From Flexivirga oryzae (lineage in GTDB: Bacteria > Actinomycetota > Actinomycetes > Actinomycetales > Dermatophilaceae): a stretch of 64,000 nucleotides of DNA. Shown here piece after piece: positions 45,685 through 53,484 of the stretch (within the stretch, counting starts at the first letter, position 1; every line of letters begins with the position of its first letter). The stretch lies in assembly GCF_014190805.1 (NCBI RefSeq), contig NZ_JACHVQ010000001.1:806001-870000 (forward strand). The letters are read 5' to 3'. The translations under genes were made by a program, and so were the position numbers. Below the pieces are notes generated by a model, which searched no databases, had not been told where the DNA came from, and was given only the letters and a program-made list of their open reading frames with translations.

Positions 45685-46049
45685 GGGGGTGATCGGTTTC
45701 GACGCTGATCGCCGTCGCAGGGGAAGCGGGCCGAGGATGCACGGTTATCTCGCTAACGCTCCGTGCAAAACCAATAGGTGCCAACTCAAAGCGCACCGAC
45801 TTCGCCCTCGCCGCCTGAGCGAGCCTCGAAGTCCGTCAGCCTGAGCTAGTTCTCGACTCAGTGTCTGGCGTCAGCTAGGGAACTCGCTGCGTCGTCACGC
45901 CGAGGGGCGACGCGGGACTCCTACTCGGCTGGGCCTGTCAGGGAACGTGTGCGTGCGAGCCCTGGGGCCGAGAAAGGCCATAGCGCACTGCGCCCGGAGA
46001 AGCCTTGCCTCGCCGCCAGCGGACGCGGGTTCGATTCCCGCCACCTCCA
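45685..46049 (+). ncRNA. ssrA: Transfer-messenger RNA (tmRNA, SsrA)
   Basis: The 5' end GGGGGTG (45685-45691) pairs with CACCTCC (46042-46048) to form a 7-bp acceptor stem containing one G-T. The 5' part continues with the conserved ATCGGTTTCGAC, and the 3' end has the T-arm GGGTTCGATTCCC. The CCA is not encoded. The tag begins at the resume codon GCA (45765) and reads AKPIGANSKRTDFALAA, then TGA at 45816-45818; the ALAA end is the ClpXP/degradation signal. It rescues stalled ribosomes with SmpB, which is not in this window. Length is 365 nt. Confidence 0.96.
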
Positions 46050-46069
46050 CGCGTGATCCATCATCCGAC

Positions 46070-46108
46070 GACAGCGCCGCAGCACGGACTCCCTGCTGCG
46101 GCGCTGTC
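46070..46108. terminator. Strong hairpin terminator between ssrA and the convergent tetR
   Basis: GACAGCGCCGCAGCA (46070-46084) and its exact complement TGCTGCGGCGCTGTC (46094-46108) enclose a 9-base loop. It starts 21 nt after the tmRNA 3' end and overlaps the stop codon of the minus-strand tetR. It probably works for both strands. Confidence 0.8.
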
Positions 46109-46778
46109 ATGCGTCCGGGCGACCACGCAGCGGCGGCAGACAGGGCTGCCGGGCCATGTCCGGCCGGCACAGGGCCAGCACCATGGCGTCCGTGAGCTGT
46201 TCCTCGATGCGGTCGTAGTCCCAGCCGAGGTCGGCGACGTAGCGCTCGATGGTGTCGGGGGAGGTGCTGACGGTCAGCAGCCCGGCGGCGGTGTCCCGGC
46301 TCACCTCCGGTCGCAGCGCGCCGGCCTCGTCCAGGCGGCGCGCGAGCAACTGCTGGGGACCGGCATGGCTCGCACGTCCGGCTGCCACGGCGGGCAGCAG
46401 CGCGGCATCGACACTGGCGGCTTCGAGCAACACCCGGATGAAGTCGCCGATGCGCTCGTGCAGCACGCACACGAGGTGTACCGACGCCCGCAGCATGTCC
46501 TGCGGCGTGCGCGCCGCCGCCACGTCGCGGGCCATCTCCTGCGCACCGGACTCCTGGTTGGTGTAGTCGATGAGGGCCTGCGCGATGCCCGCCTTGGAGG
46601 TGAACCCGTTGTAGACCGTCGGCGCCGAGACACCCGCGGCATCGGCGATCTGCTTGACGGTCGTCGCGGCATACCCCGTGTCGGCGAACAGCCGGCGTGC
46701 GGCGGCCAGCACCGCCTGCCGGGTGTCGGCGGCCTGCCGGGCGCGCAGCGGTGACGAATAGGTCCTTGCCGAAGACAT
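46107..46778 (-). CDS. TetR-family regulator
   Basis: 223 aa. The HTH is at about residues 20-65 (QAVLAAARRLFADTGYAATTVKQIADAAGVSAPTVYNGFTSKAGIAQALIDY). The C-terminal ligand domain is not recognised. It is divergent from a six-TM protein gene with 63 bp between the starts. That spacer holds an inverted repeat, so the membrane protein is its most likely target. Confidence 0.85.
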   Translation of the reverse strand: MSSARTYSSPLRARQAADTRQAVLAAARRLFADTGYAATTVKQIADAAGVSAPTVYNGFTSKAGIAQALIDYTNQESGAQEMARDVAAARTPQDMLRASVHLVCVLHERIGDFIRVLLEAASVDAALLPAVAAGRASHAGPQQLLARRLDEAGALRPEVSRDTAAGLLTVSTSPDTIERYVADLGWDYDRIEEQLTDAMVLALCRPDMARQPCLPPLRGRPDA

Positions 46779-46786
46779 CGTTTTAG

Positions 46787-46835
46787 TCTACCTTGTTTGA
46801 TTAGAGTGATAATAAAGTGAATTAGGGAAGGTAGA
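46787..46835. promoter_or_regulatory. Inverted repeat in the divergent tetR/membrane-protein promoter
   Basis: TCTACCTT (46787-46794) and AAGGTAGA (46828-46835) flank an AT-rich stretch with a GATAAT -10-like hexamer at 46808-46813. The two half-sites border both promoters, consistent with repressor binding on each side. Confidence 0.5.
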
Positions 46836-46841
46836 TCTGCC

Positions 46842-47543
46842 ATGACGCATTCGACTCGGCAGCCAGCGCTTCCGACGGCCTCCGGCCAGCCGGCGACCGA
46901 CCCGCTGACACCTCCCGGCTTCCCCGGCCGTGTCCCCACCGGCGTCTGCATGGTGGTCGCGCCGCCGCTCCTCGCGTTGCTCTGCATGCTCGGCACCGGC
47001 ATCTACCACTTCAGGGGTCATGACTTCCTCGCCGCGATGGCCACCCACGCGACCCGCACCGAGGTCTTCCTCAACCTCGTCCCCATGGGCGTGTTCGCGC
47101 TCATGCTGGCCGTCCTGGGACTCGCGGCGATGGCCGCGCGCCGATCCCCGCGCCTGGCAGCACTGGGCGGCATCGCCGCGCTGCTCGGCCTGTGTGGGCC
47201 GATCTTCTTCATCGCCATCGAATTCGCCGGTTACCAGTTGTCCTCGTCCGACCGGCTCGCGGACGGCGCGTACATGTATGACCAGGCCAACATGGTGCCA
47301 CGCATCTCACTCAACGTGAGCGGTCCGGCGATCATCCTCGGTTTCATCGCGCTCGCCGTCGCCGCCCATGGCGCCGGGTTGTTCGGTAAGCCGCAGGCCA
47401 TCTGCTTCGCCCTGACCGCACTGCTGCCGGTCGGGTTCATCGCAGCCGTGCTGCCGGTCAGCGCGGTCGGCTTCGCGGCGTGCGCGGTCGCACTGGTCCC
47501 GCTCGGCCGGTCCCTGTTGCGCCGGACGCCGGGCGACGGCTGA
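46842..47543 (+). CDS. Six-TM membrane protein, target of the divergent TetR
   Basis: 233 aa. A 35-residue Pro/Thr-rich cytoplasmic start is followed by six hydrophobic segments (for example MVVAPPLLALLCMLGTG, VFLNLVPMGVFALMLAVLGL, LGGIAALLGLCGPIFFIAIEFAG, AIILGFIALAVAAHGAG). No transport or enzyme motif is recognised. It is divergent from tetR with a shared regulatory spacer. It may be a small-molecule exporter or a lipid-associated membrane protein; the sequence does not decide. Confidence 0.7.
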   Translation: MTHSTRQPALPTASGQPATDPLTPPGFPGRVPTGVCMVVAPPLLALLCMLGTGIYHFRGHDFLAAMATHATRTEVFLNLVPMGVFALMLAVLGLAAMAARRSPRLAALGGIAALLGLCGPIFFIAIEFAGYQLSSSDRLADGAYMYDQANMVPRISLNVSGPAIILGFIALAVAAHGAGLFGKPQAICFALTALLPVGFIAAVLPVSAVGFAACAVALVPLGRSLLRRTPGDG

Positions 47544-47635
47544 GGGGGACCGCCCAGTCCGTGGGAGAGACGCCCACGATGCGGGCGGCGCCTCTACGAT
47601 GACCGCAAAGGAGCCTCCCGACCGAGAGGACACCC

Positions 47636-49162
47636 ATGCGGATTGGGATTGTCAAGGAAGCTGTGCCGGGGGAGACCCGGGTTGCGGCGACGCCGAGCAC
47701 TGTGGGCGCGTTGTTGCAGTTGGGGTATGAGGTGGTGGTGGAGCCGGGCGCGGGTGCGCGTGCTGGTTTCGCCGATGAGGCGTATGCCGGGGCGGGTGCC
47801 GGACTGGGGGATCCGTTGGATGCCGAGGTCGTGCTGGGTGTGAATGCGTTGTCCACGGACCAGTTGGACCGGGTGAGGCCGGGCGCGACGGTGGTGGGGA
47901 TCCTGGCGCCGCGGACCAGCCCGGAGTTGGTGGAGGATCTGGTGGGGCGGCCGTTCACCGTGTTGGCGTTGGATGCGGCGCCGCGGATCAGCCGGGCGCA
48001 GTCGTTGGACGTGTTGTCGTCGATGGCGAACATTGCCGGGTATCGGGCGGTGGTGGAGGCGGCGCATGCGTTCGGGCGGTTTTTCACCGGGCAGGTGACG
48101 GCGGCGGGGAAGGTGCCACCGGCGAGGGTGTTGGTGTGTGGTGCGGGGGTCGCGGGGTTGGCGGCGATCGGCACGGCGGGGTCGTTGGGTGCGGTGGTGC
48201 GGGCCACGGACCCGCGCCCGGAGGTGGCCGATCAGGTCGCGTCGCTGGGTGGGGAGTACTTGTCGATCCAGGACGAGGACGCGCAGGTGTCGGCGACGGG
48301 GTACGCCAAGGAGATGGGCGAGGACTACAAGGCCCGGGAGGCGGCGTTGTATGCCGCCCAGTGCGCGGAGGTGGACATCATCATCACCACGGCGTTGATC
48401 CCGGGGCGCCCGGCGCCGCGGTTGATCACCGCGGAGATGGTGGCGTCGATGCGTGCGGGCAGTGTGATCGTGGATATGGCGGCCGGGTCCGGTGGGAACG
48501 TGGAGGGCTCGGTGGCCGGTGAGGTGGTGACCACCGATGGTGGGGTGGTGATCATCGGGTACACGGATTTGGCGGGCCGGTTGCCGGCGCAGGCGTCGCA
48601 GTTGTACGGCACGAACCTGGTCAATCTGCTCAAGCTGCTGACGCCGGGTAAGGACGGGCAGCTGGTTTTGGATGAGGACGATGTGGTGCAGCGGTCCATC
48701 CTGGTGACCCGGGACGGGCAGGTGCGGTGGCCGCCACCACCGGTGCAGGTATCGGCCGCACCCACCCCCGCGGCCGCAGCGGCGGCACCGGTGGTGAAGG
48801 CGGAGAAGGTCCCGGTGACACCGGGTCGCCGGTTGGGGTTGGTGTTGGGTGCGGCGGTGGTGTTGTTCGTGTTGTTGGCGATCTCGCCGGCGGCGTTGAC
48901 GACGCATTTGACGGTGTTCTTGTTGGCGATCGTGATCGGGTATTACGTGATCCGGAATGTGCATCACGCGTTGCACACCCCGTTGATGTCGGTGACGAAC
49001 GCGATCTCGGGGATCATCGTGGTGGGTGCGTTGTTGCAGATCGGGCAGCACAACGGCGGGGTCACGGTGGTGGCGTTCGTGGCGATCCTGGTCGCGTCCA
49101 TCAATGTGTTCGGTGGTTTCGCGGTGACCCGCCGCATGCTGTCGATGTTCGCACGGTCATAG
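47636..49162 (+). CDS. pntA: NAD(P) transhydrogenase alpha subunit (fused alpha1-alpha2)
   Basis: 508 aa. The N-terminal NAD-binding domain I (MRIGIVKEAVPGETRVAATPSTVGALLQLGYEVVVEPGAG; Rossmann VLVCGAGVAGLAAIGTAGSLGA) covers about residues 1-375. After a Pro/Ala linker there are four TM segments (from about 395; LGLVLGAAVVLFVLLAI...). With PntB it forms the proton-pumping transhydrogenase that makes NADPH from NADH. AGGAG-like sequence precedes the ATG. Its codon choice (many GTG, TTG, GGG) differs sharply from neighbouring genes. Confidence 0.95.
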   Translation: MRIGIVKEAVPGETRVAATPSTVGALLQLGYEVVVEPGAGARAGFADEAYAGAGAGLGDPLDAEVVLGVNALSTDQLDRVRPGATVVGILAPRTSPELVEDLVGRPFTVLALDAAPRISRAQSLDVLSSMANIAGYRAVVEAAHAFGRFFTGQVTAAGKVPPARVLVCGAGVAGLAAIGTAGSLGAVVRATDPRPEVADQVASLGGEYLSIQDEDAQVSATGYAKEMGEDYKAREAALYAAQCAEVDIIITTALIPGRPAPRLITAEMVASMRAGSVIVDMAAGSGGNVEGSVAGEVVTTDGGVVIIGYTDLAGRLPAQASQLYGTNLVNLLKLLTPGKDGQLVLDEDDVVQRSILVTRDGQVRWPPPPVQVSAAPTPAAAAAAPVVKAEKVPVTPGRRLGLVLGAAVVLFVLLAISPAALTTHLTVFLLAIVIGYYVIRNVHHALHTPLMSVTNAISGIIVVGALLQIGQHNGGVTVVAFVAILVASINVFGGFAVTRRMLSMFARS

Positions 49163-49178
49163 GCGGGGGAACACGATC

Positions 49179-50603
49179 ATGATCACTGTTGCTTCTGCGG
49201 CGTCCGCGGCGTACATCGTGGGCGCGTTGTTGTTCATCCTGGCCCTGGACGGCCTGTCGCACCATGAGACGTCGAAGGTGGGTAACTCCTTCGGTATTGC
49301 GGGGATGGTGTTGGCGTTGGCGGCGACCATCGCGTTGGCGGCCGACCGGCACATCCAGGGCAGTGGGGTGGCGTTGTTGGTGGTGGCGATGGTCATCGGT
49401 GCCGCGATCGGGTTGTGGCGGGCCCGGGTGGTGGAGATGACCGGGATGCCGGAGTTGATCGCGATGCTGCACTCGTTCGTGGGGTTGGCGGCGGTGCTGG
49501 TCGGCTGGAACGGGTACCTGCAGGTCGAACGCGACCCCCGCGGTGTCGAGGCGGTCCACCTGGACGGGTTGAGCACGTTGGGGATCCATCATGCCGAGGT
49601 GTTCATCGGGGTGTTCGTGGGTGCGGTGACCTTCACCGGGTCGATCATCGCGTTCTTGAAGTTGTCGGCGCGGATGAAGTCCACGCCGTTGATGTTGCCG
49701 GGTAAGAACTACTTGAACCTGGGCGCGCTGGTGGTGTTCGTGGCGTTGACGGTGTGGTTCTGTGTCGACCCGCAACTGTGGCTGCTGGCCGTGGTCACGA
49801 TCCTGGCCCTGGCACTCGGGTTGCATTTGGTGGCCTCGATCGGTGGCGGGGACATGCCGGTGGTGGTGTCGATGTTGAACAGTTATTCGGGGTGGGCGGC
49901 GGCCGCGTCCGGGTTCTTGCTGGAGAACGATTTGTTGATCGTGACCGGTGCCCTGGTGGGGTCTTCGGGTGCGTTCTTGTCCTACATCATGTGTCAGGCG
50001 ATGAACCGGTCGTTCCTGTCGGTGATCGCGGGCGGGTTCGGTATCGAGGCCGGCCCGGCGGCCGATCAGGATTTGGGGTCGCACCGGGAGACCACGGTGG
50101 ACGAGGTCGCCGAGTTGCTGTCGGCGGCCAGCAGTGTGGTGATTGCGCCGGGGTATGGGATGGCGGTCGCGCAGGCCCAGTACGGGGTGGCGGACCTGAC
50201 CAGGGCGTTGCGGGACAAGGGTAAGGACGTGCGGTTCGCGATCCACCCGGTCGCCGGGCGCCTGCCGGGGCACATGAACGTGTTGTTGGCGGAGGCGAAG
50301 GTGCCCTACGACATCGTGTTGGAGATGGATGAGATCAATGATGATTTCTCCGGCACGGATGTGGTGTTGGTGATCGGTGCGAACGACACGGTCAACCCGG
50401 CCGCCGCGGAGGACCCGGGGTCCCCGATCGCGGGCATGCCCGTCCTACGCGTGTGGGAAGCAGCCGACGTGATCGTCCTGAAACGCTCCATGGCCTCCGG
50501 GTACGCCGGCGTCCCCAACCCCCTGTTCTACCGCGACAACACCGGCATGCTCTTCGGCGACGCCAAAGACCAAGTCACGGCCGTCACCAACGGCATTCGG
50601 TAA
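49179..50603 (+). CDS. pntB: NAD(P) transhydrogenase beta subunit
   Basis: 474 aa. Eight or nine TM segments fill about residues 1-270, with the channel-type sequence MLNSYSGWAAAASGFLLENDLLIVTGALVGSSGAFLSYIMCQAMNRS. The NADP-binding domain III follows (SSVVIAPGYGMAVAQAQYGVADL, GRLPGHMNVLLAEAKVPYD, VLVIGANDTVNPAA). It starts 16 nt after pntA. Up to about 50440 it shares the G/T-ending codon bias of pntA. The last 55 codons switch to the C-ending codons typical of the rest of the window. Confidence 0.95.
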   Translation: MITVASAASAAYIVGALLFILALDGLSHHETSKVGNSFGIAGMVLALAATIALAADRHIQGSGVALLVVAMVIGAAIGLWRARVVEMTGMPELIAMLHSFVGLAAVLVGWNGYLQVERDPRGVEAVHLDGLSTLGIHHAEVFIGVFVGAVTFTGSIIAFLKLSARMKSTPLMLPGKNYLNLGALVVFVALTVWFCVDPQLWLLAVVTILALALGLHLVASIGGGDMPVVVSMLNSYSGWAAAASGFLLENDLLIVTGALVGSSGAFLSYIMCQAMNRSFLSVIAGGFGIEAGPAADQDLGSHRETTVDEVAELLSAASSVVIAPGYGMAVAQAQYGVADLTRALRDKGKDVRFAIHPVAGRLPGHMNVLLAEAKVPYDIVLEMDEINDDFSGTDVVLVIGANDTVNPAAAEDPGSPIAGMPVLRVWEAADVIVLKRSMASGYAGVPNPLFYRDNTGMLFGDAKDQVTAVTNGIR

Positions 50604-50605
50604 CG

Positions 50606-50640
50606 GCGGCGTCCCACTGGGCAACCCCAGTGGCGCCGCG
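50606..50640 (+). terminator. GC-rich hairpin after pntB
   Basis: CCACTGGG (50615-50622) and CCCAGTGG (50627-50634) enclose a 4-base loop, with GGCG/CGCC extending the stem past a two-base bulge. It begins 3 bases after the pntB stop. There is no T-run, so it would be an I-shaped terminator of the actinobacterial type. Confidence 0.6.
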
Positions 50641-50667
50641 CGGCATACAAGGGCTTGAATGTGCACC

Positions 50668-52086
50668 ATGACTGCGCTGCCTTCCGTGTCCAATTCGATC
50701 ACCGTCCGAGTCGACCTGCCGGGGCGGACCACCGCCGTCAGTGAGCTGAGTGGCGCGGTCGAGCGCAACGGCGGCCTCGTCACGGCCCTTGACATCAACC
50801 ACTCCGACAACAACCGGATGACGATCGACGTCACCGCGGCGGCCCGCGACGCCGACCACGCCGCGGAGCTGGTCACCGCCATGCGCGCGGTCGACGGTGT
50901 CGAGATCCGCAAGGTCAGCGATCGCACCTTCCTCGCGCACCTGGGCGGCAAGCTGAAGATCGAGTCGAAGGTGCCGATCCGCAACCGTGACGACCTGTCG
51001 ATGGTCTACACGCCGGGCGTCGCACGGGTCTGCCTCGACATCGCCGAGAACCCTGATGACGCAAGGCGTTTGACGATCAAGCGCAACACCGTCGCCGTCG
51101 TCACCGACGGCACTGCCGTGCTCGGCCTCGGCGACATCGGCCCGCTGGCCGCGCTGCCGGTGATGGAGGGCAAGGCGGCTCTGTTCAAGCGGTTCGCCGA
51201 CATCGACGCCTTCCCGCTGTGCCTGGACACCAAGGACACCGAGGAGATCATCCGCACGGTCAAGGCCGTGGCCCCGGAGTTCGCCGGCATCAACCTGGAG
51301 GACATCTCGGCGCCGCGCTGCTTCGAGATCGAGCGGCGGTTGCGGGACGAACTCGACATCCCGGTCTTCCACGACGACCAGCACGGCACCGCCATCGTGG
51401 TGCTCGCAGCGCTGCGCAACGCGCTGCGGGTCGTCGGCAAGGAACCGGCCGAGGTGCGCATCGTGCAGTCCGGAGCCGGCGCGGCCGGCACCGCGATCGC
51501 GTTGCTGCTGATGGCTGCCGGCGCGACGAACATCGTGCTGGCCGACATCAACGGCATCGTCGAGCCGAACCGCCCGGACATCAAGGCGGCGCCCGACAGC
51601 GACCTGGCCAAGCTGGCGGCGGCGACCAACCCCGAGCGCCTGACGGGCACGCTCAAGGACGCGGTGCGTGGGGCCGACGTCTTCATCGGGGTCTCCGCGC
51701 CCAACCTGCTGACGGGTGACGACATCGCCGGTATGGCGGACGACGCGATCGTCTTCGCGCTGGCCAACCCGGACCCGGAGGTGGACCCGACGGCGGCAGC
51801 GCAGCACGCCACCGTGGTCGCCACCGGGCGTAGCGATTTCGCCAACCAGATCAACAACGTGCTGGTCTTCCCGGGCGTCTTCCGCGGTCTGCTCGACGCC
51901 GCCGCGACGCGGGTGACCTTCGACGTGATGCTGGCCGCGGCATACGCGCTGGCAGACGTGGTGAAGCCGGAGGAGCTGAACCCGGCATACATCGTGCCGA
52001 GTGTGTTCCAGCCCGACGTCTCCAAGGTGGTCGCCCACGCGGTCGCCGAGGCGGTGCGCGCCGACGAGGCGGACCAGAAGGCCTAG
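50668..52086 (+). CDS. NAD-type malic enzyme with N-terminal ACT domain
   Basis: 472 aa from ATG 50668. The N-terminal ACT domain (about 1-85, SITVRVDLPGRTTAVSELSGAVERNGGLVTALDI) suggests allosteric amino-acid control. The malic enzyme core follows: MVYTPGVARVCLDIAENP, DGTAVLGLGDIGPLAALPVMEGKAALFKRFADIDAFP, metal ligands in EDISAPRCFEIERRL and FHDDQHGTAIV, and the NAD motif SGAGAAGTAIA. It decarboxylates malate to pyruvate. Being next to pntAB may link NADH and NADPH supply. Its stop overlaps the convergent tetR stop by 4 bases. Confidence 0.92.
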   Translation: MTALPSVSNSITVRVDLPGRTTAVSELSGAVERNGGLVTALDINHSDNNRMTIDVTAAARDADHAAELVTAMRAVDGVEIRKVSDRTFLAHLGGKLKIESKVPIRNRDDLSMVYTPGVARVCLDIAENPDDARRLTIKRNTVAVVTDGTAVLGLGDIGPLAALPVMEGKAALFKRFADIDAFPLCLDTKDTEEIIRTVKAVAPEFAGINLEDISAPRCFEIERRLRDELDIPVFHDDQHGTAIVVLAALRNALRVVGKEPAEVRIVQSGAGAAGTAIALLLMAAGATNIVLADINGIVEPNRPDIKAAPDSDLAKLAAATNPERLTGTLKDAVRGADVFIGVSAPNLLTGDDIAGMADDAIVFALANPDPEVDPTAAAQHATVVATGRSDFANQINNVLVFPGVFRGLLDAAATRVTFDVMLAAAYALADVVKPEELNPAYIVPSVFQPDVSKVVAHAVAEAVRADEADQKA

Positions 52087-52715
52087 GGTCGGCGACCGGC
52101 GGCCTTCAGCCGGGCCGCGACGGCCCGCCGGGCGACCGGGCCGAGTGAGTCGATCGCGTCGGCGAGCACGGCGAGCTGCGACAGCGTCTCGAGGGCCGTC
52201 GCCCCGCCGGCCGGGTCGATCCCGTCATACAGCTCGAGGCCGATGAAGCTCGCGCAGACCGTGCGGGCCAGGCCGCGTGCGTCGGCGAAACCGGCGAGCA
52301 CACTGGTCCGCAGCACGCGCTCGACGACCGTCTCGATCTCGCCGATCCAGCGGTCCATGCCGTAACGCGCAGCGGCCACGAGCGCCGGATCGTGCTGGCC
52401 GCCCGCCATCAGTTGCGCCATGAGGGCGACGTTCCCGGATGCCTGCTCCGCCTCGTGCAACTCCCGCCCGACGCCCAGCAGCGCGGCCAGCGACTCGACC
52501 TCGGAGAAGGCCGCGCGGTAGTGGTCGGCACTGGCGTCCACGGCATGCCGCGCCGCCGCGTCGAGGAGGCCCGCGAGCGTGCCGAAGTGGTAGAAGACCA
52601 GCGCCTGGTTGACCTCGGCACGGCCGGCCACGACCCGCGCCGAGACGCCGGTGATGCCGTCGGTGCGCAACACGTCGATCGTTGCGTCGAGCAGCTTGGT
52701 CCTGGTGTCCGCCAT
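52083..52715 (-). CDS. TetR-family regulator
   Basis: 210 aa from ATG 52715 (MADTRTKLLDATIDVLRTDGITGVSARVVAGRAEVNQALVFYHFGTLAGLLDAAARHAV). It is a standard TetR HTH with the YHF(G) recognition segment. The C-terminal effector domain is not recognised. It lies 38 nt downstream of the membrane-protein gene on the same strand, so both are probably made from one promoter. The twin palindromes at that promoter are its likely operators. Confidence 0.86.
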   Translation of the reverse strand: MADTRTKLLDATIDVLRTDGITGVSARVVAGRAEVNQALVFYHFGTLAGLLDAAARHAVDASADHYRAAFSEVESLAALLGVGRELHEAEQASGNVALMAQLMAGGQHDPALVAAARYGMDRWIGEIETVVERVLRTSVLAGFADARGLARTVCASFIGLELYDGIDPAGGATALETLSQLAVLADAIDSLGPVARRAVAARLKAAGRRP

Positions 52716-52753
52716 GGTGCGTCCCACCCTAAGTGGTGAGCACAACTGCGGAC

Positions 52754-53161
52754 TCACAAGTACTTCCCGCCGATGTCCGGCCGCCGGTGTATGCGGACGC
52801 CGACCACGACGAAGAGCGCGACCGCAGTGGCCAGACAGGCGGCGGTGACCCCGGCGTAGGGCAGGAAGCGCAGTGGAACCAGGTGTGATGTCCGACCGTC
52901 AGGGGAGAAATCGCGTGCCGCCCAGGTGATGCCGATGTAGAGCGACCAGACGGCCGGCCCGAGCAACACGCCGACCATCGTGAACTCACGCGCCGGCTTG
53001 CGGAACGTGAGCGCGAACGCGCACCACACGAAGACGACGGCGACCGGCAGCACGAAGATGCCGATCGTGAACACGGTCAAGAAGGCCAGCAGCCCGACGG
53101 TGGAGGTCAGCCCCCAGAGGAGAAAGGCTGCCGACTCGGCGATCCAGCGGTCCCGGTACAT
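52754..53161 (-). CDS. Four-TM membrane protein in an operon with tetR
   Basis: 135 aa from ATG 53161 (MYRDRWIAESAAFLLWGLTSTVGLLAFLTVFTIGIFVLPVAVVFVWCAFALTF) with AAGGGAGG upstream. Four hydrophobic segments are visible. No motif is recognised. It is first gene of a two-gene unit whose promoter is bracketed by two identical 16-bp palindromes. Confidence 0.72.
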   Translation of the reverse strand: MYRDRWIAESAAFLLWGLTSTVGLLAFLTVFTIGIFVLPVAVVFVWCAFALTFRKPAREFTMVGVLLGPAVWSLYIGITWAARDFSPDGRTSHLVPLRFLPYAGVTAACLATAVALFVVVGVRIHRRPDIGGKYL

Positions 53162-53180
53162 CACGCGCCTCCCTTTGCTG

Positions 53181-53232
53181 TTTGAGCGATCGCTCAAATA
53201 CGACTATATACCCACTTTGAGCGATCGCTCAA
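53181..53232. promoter_or_regulatory. Twin TetR operators flanking a promoter
   Basis: The perfect palindrome TTGAGCGATCGCTCAA occurs at 53182-53197 and again at 53217-53232, with centres 35 bp apart. On the minus strand the distal copy supplies a TTGAGC that could be the -35, and TATAGT/TATATA lies between the copies as the -10. Two dimers would cover the whole promoter. Confidence 0.85.
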
Positions 53233-53484
53233 GACGCTGGTGCGACGAAGGTCACCCGCCGCGGGCGCCGTCTCGTTTTGGTCCCCGGTGGTGCGATCCG
53301 ATACCTTTGGTGGGTTATTACGCGATCTTGCGTTCATTGCTGATTTTCCTTTTGTGAGCGCCGAGATCTTTCCGGCGCGAGGGACCCCCGAGCAGCGCGA
53401 CACCCGTTTCGACACGGGCGATGCCGCCTGCCTTTCCCCGCGAGGTGCCTCAGCAGCACCAGAGATGACACGAAGGAATGACGC
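53233..53484 (+). other. Long leader region of the RNA helicase gene
   Basis: 252 bp without a gene, between the twin operators and the helicase ATG. It is locally T-rich (for example around 53275-53355) compared with the window. Cold-inducible DEAD-box helicase genes often have long 5' leaders; I see no clear stem-loop or riboswitch. The ATG at 53485 has AAGGA 10 bases upstream. Confidence 0.5.

Noticed and set aside
45584..45844. Open frame crossing the 5' half of ssrA
   Set aside because: The region is explained by tmRNA secondary structure and the tag in another frame.
46023..46049. A tRNA-like 3' end (T-arm and acceptor strand)
   Set aside because: It pairs with 45685-45691 and belongs to tmRNA, not to a separate tRNA.
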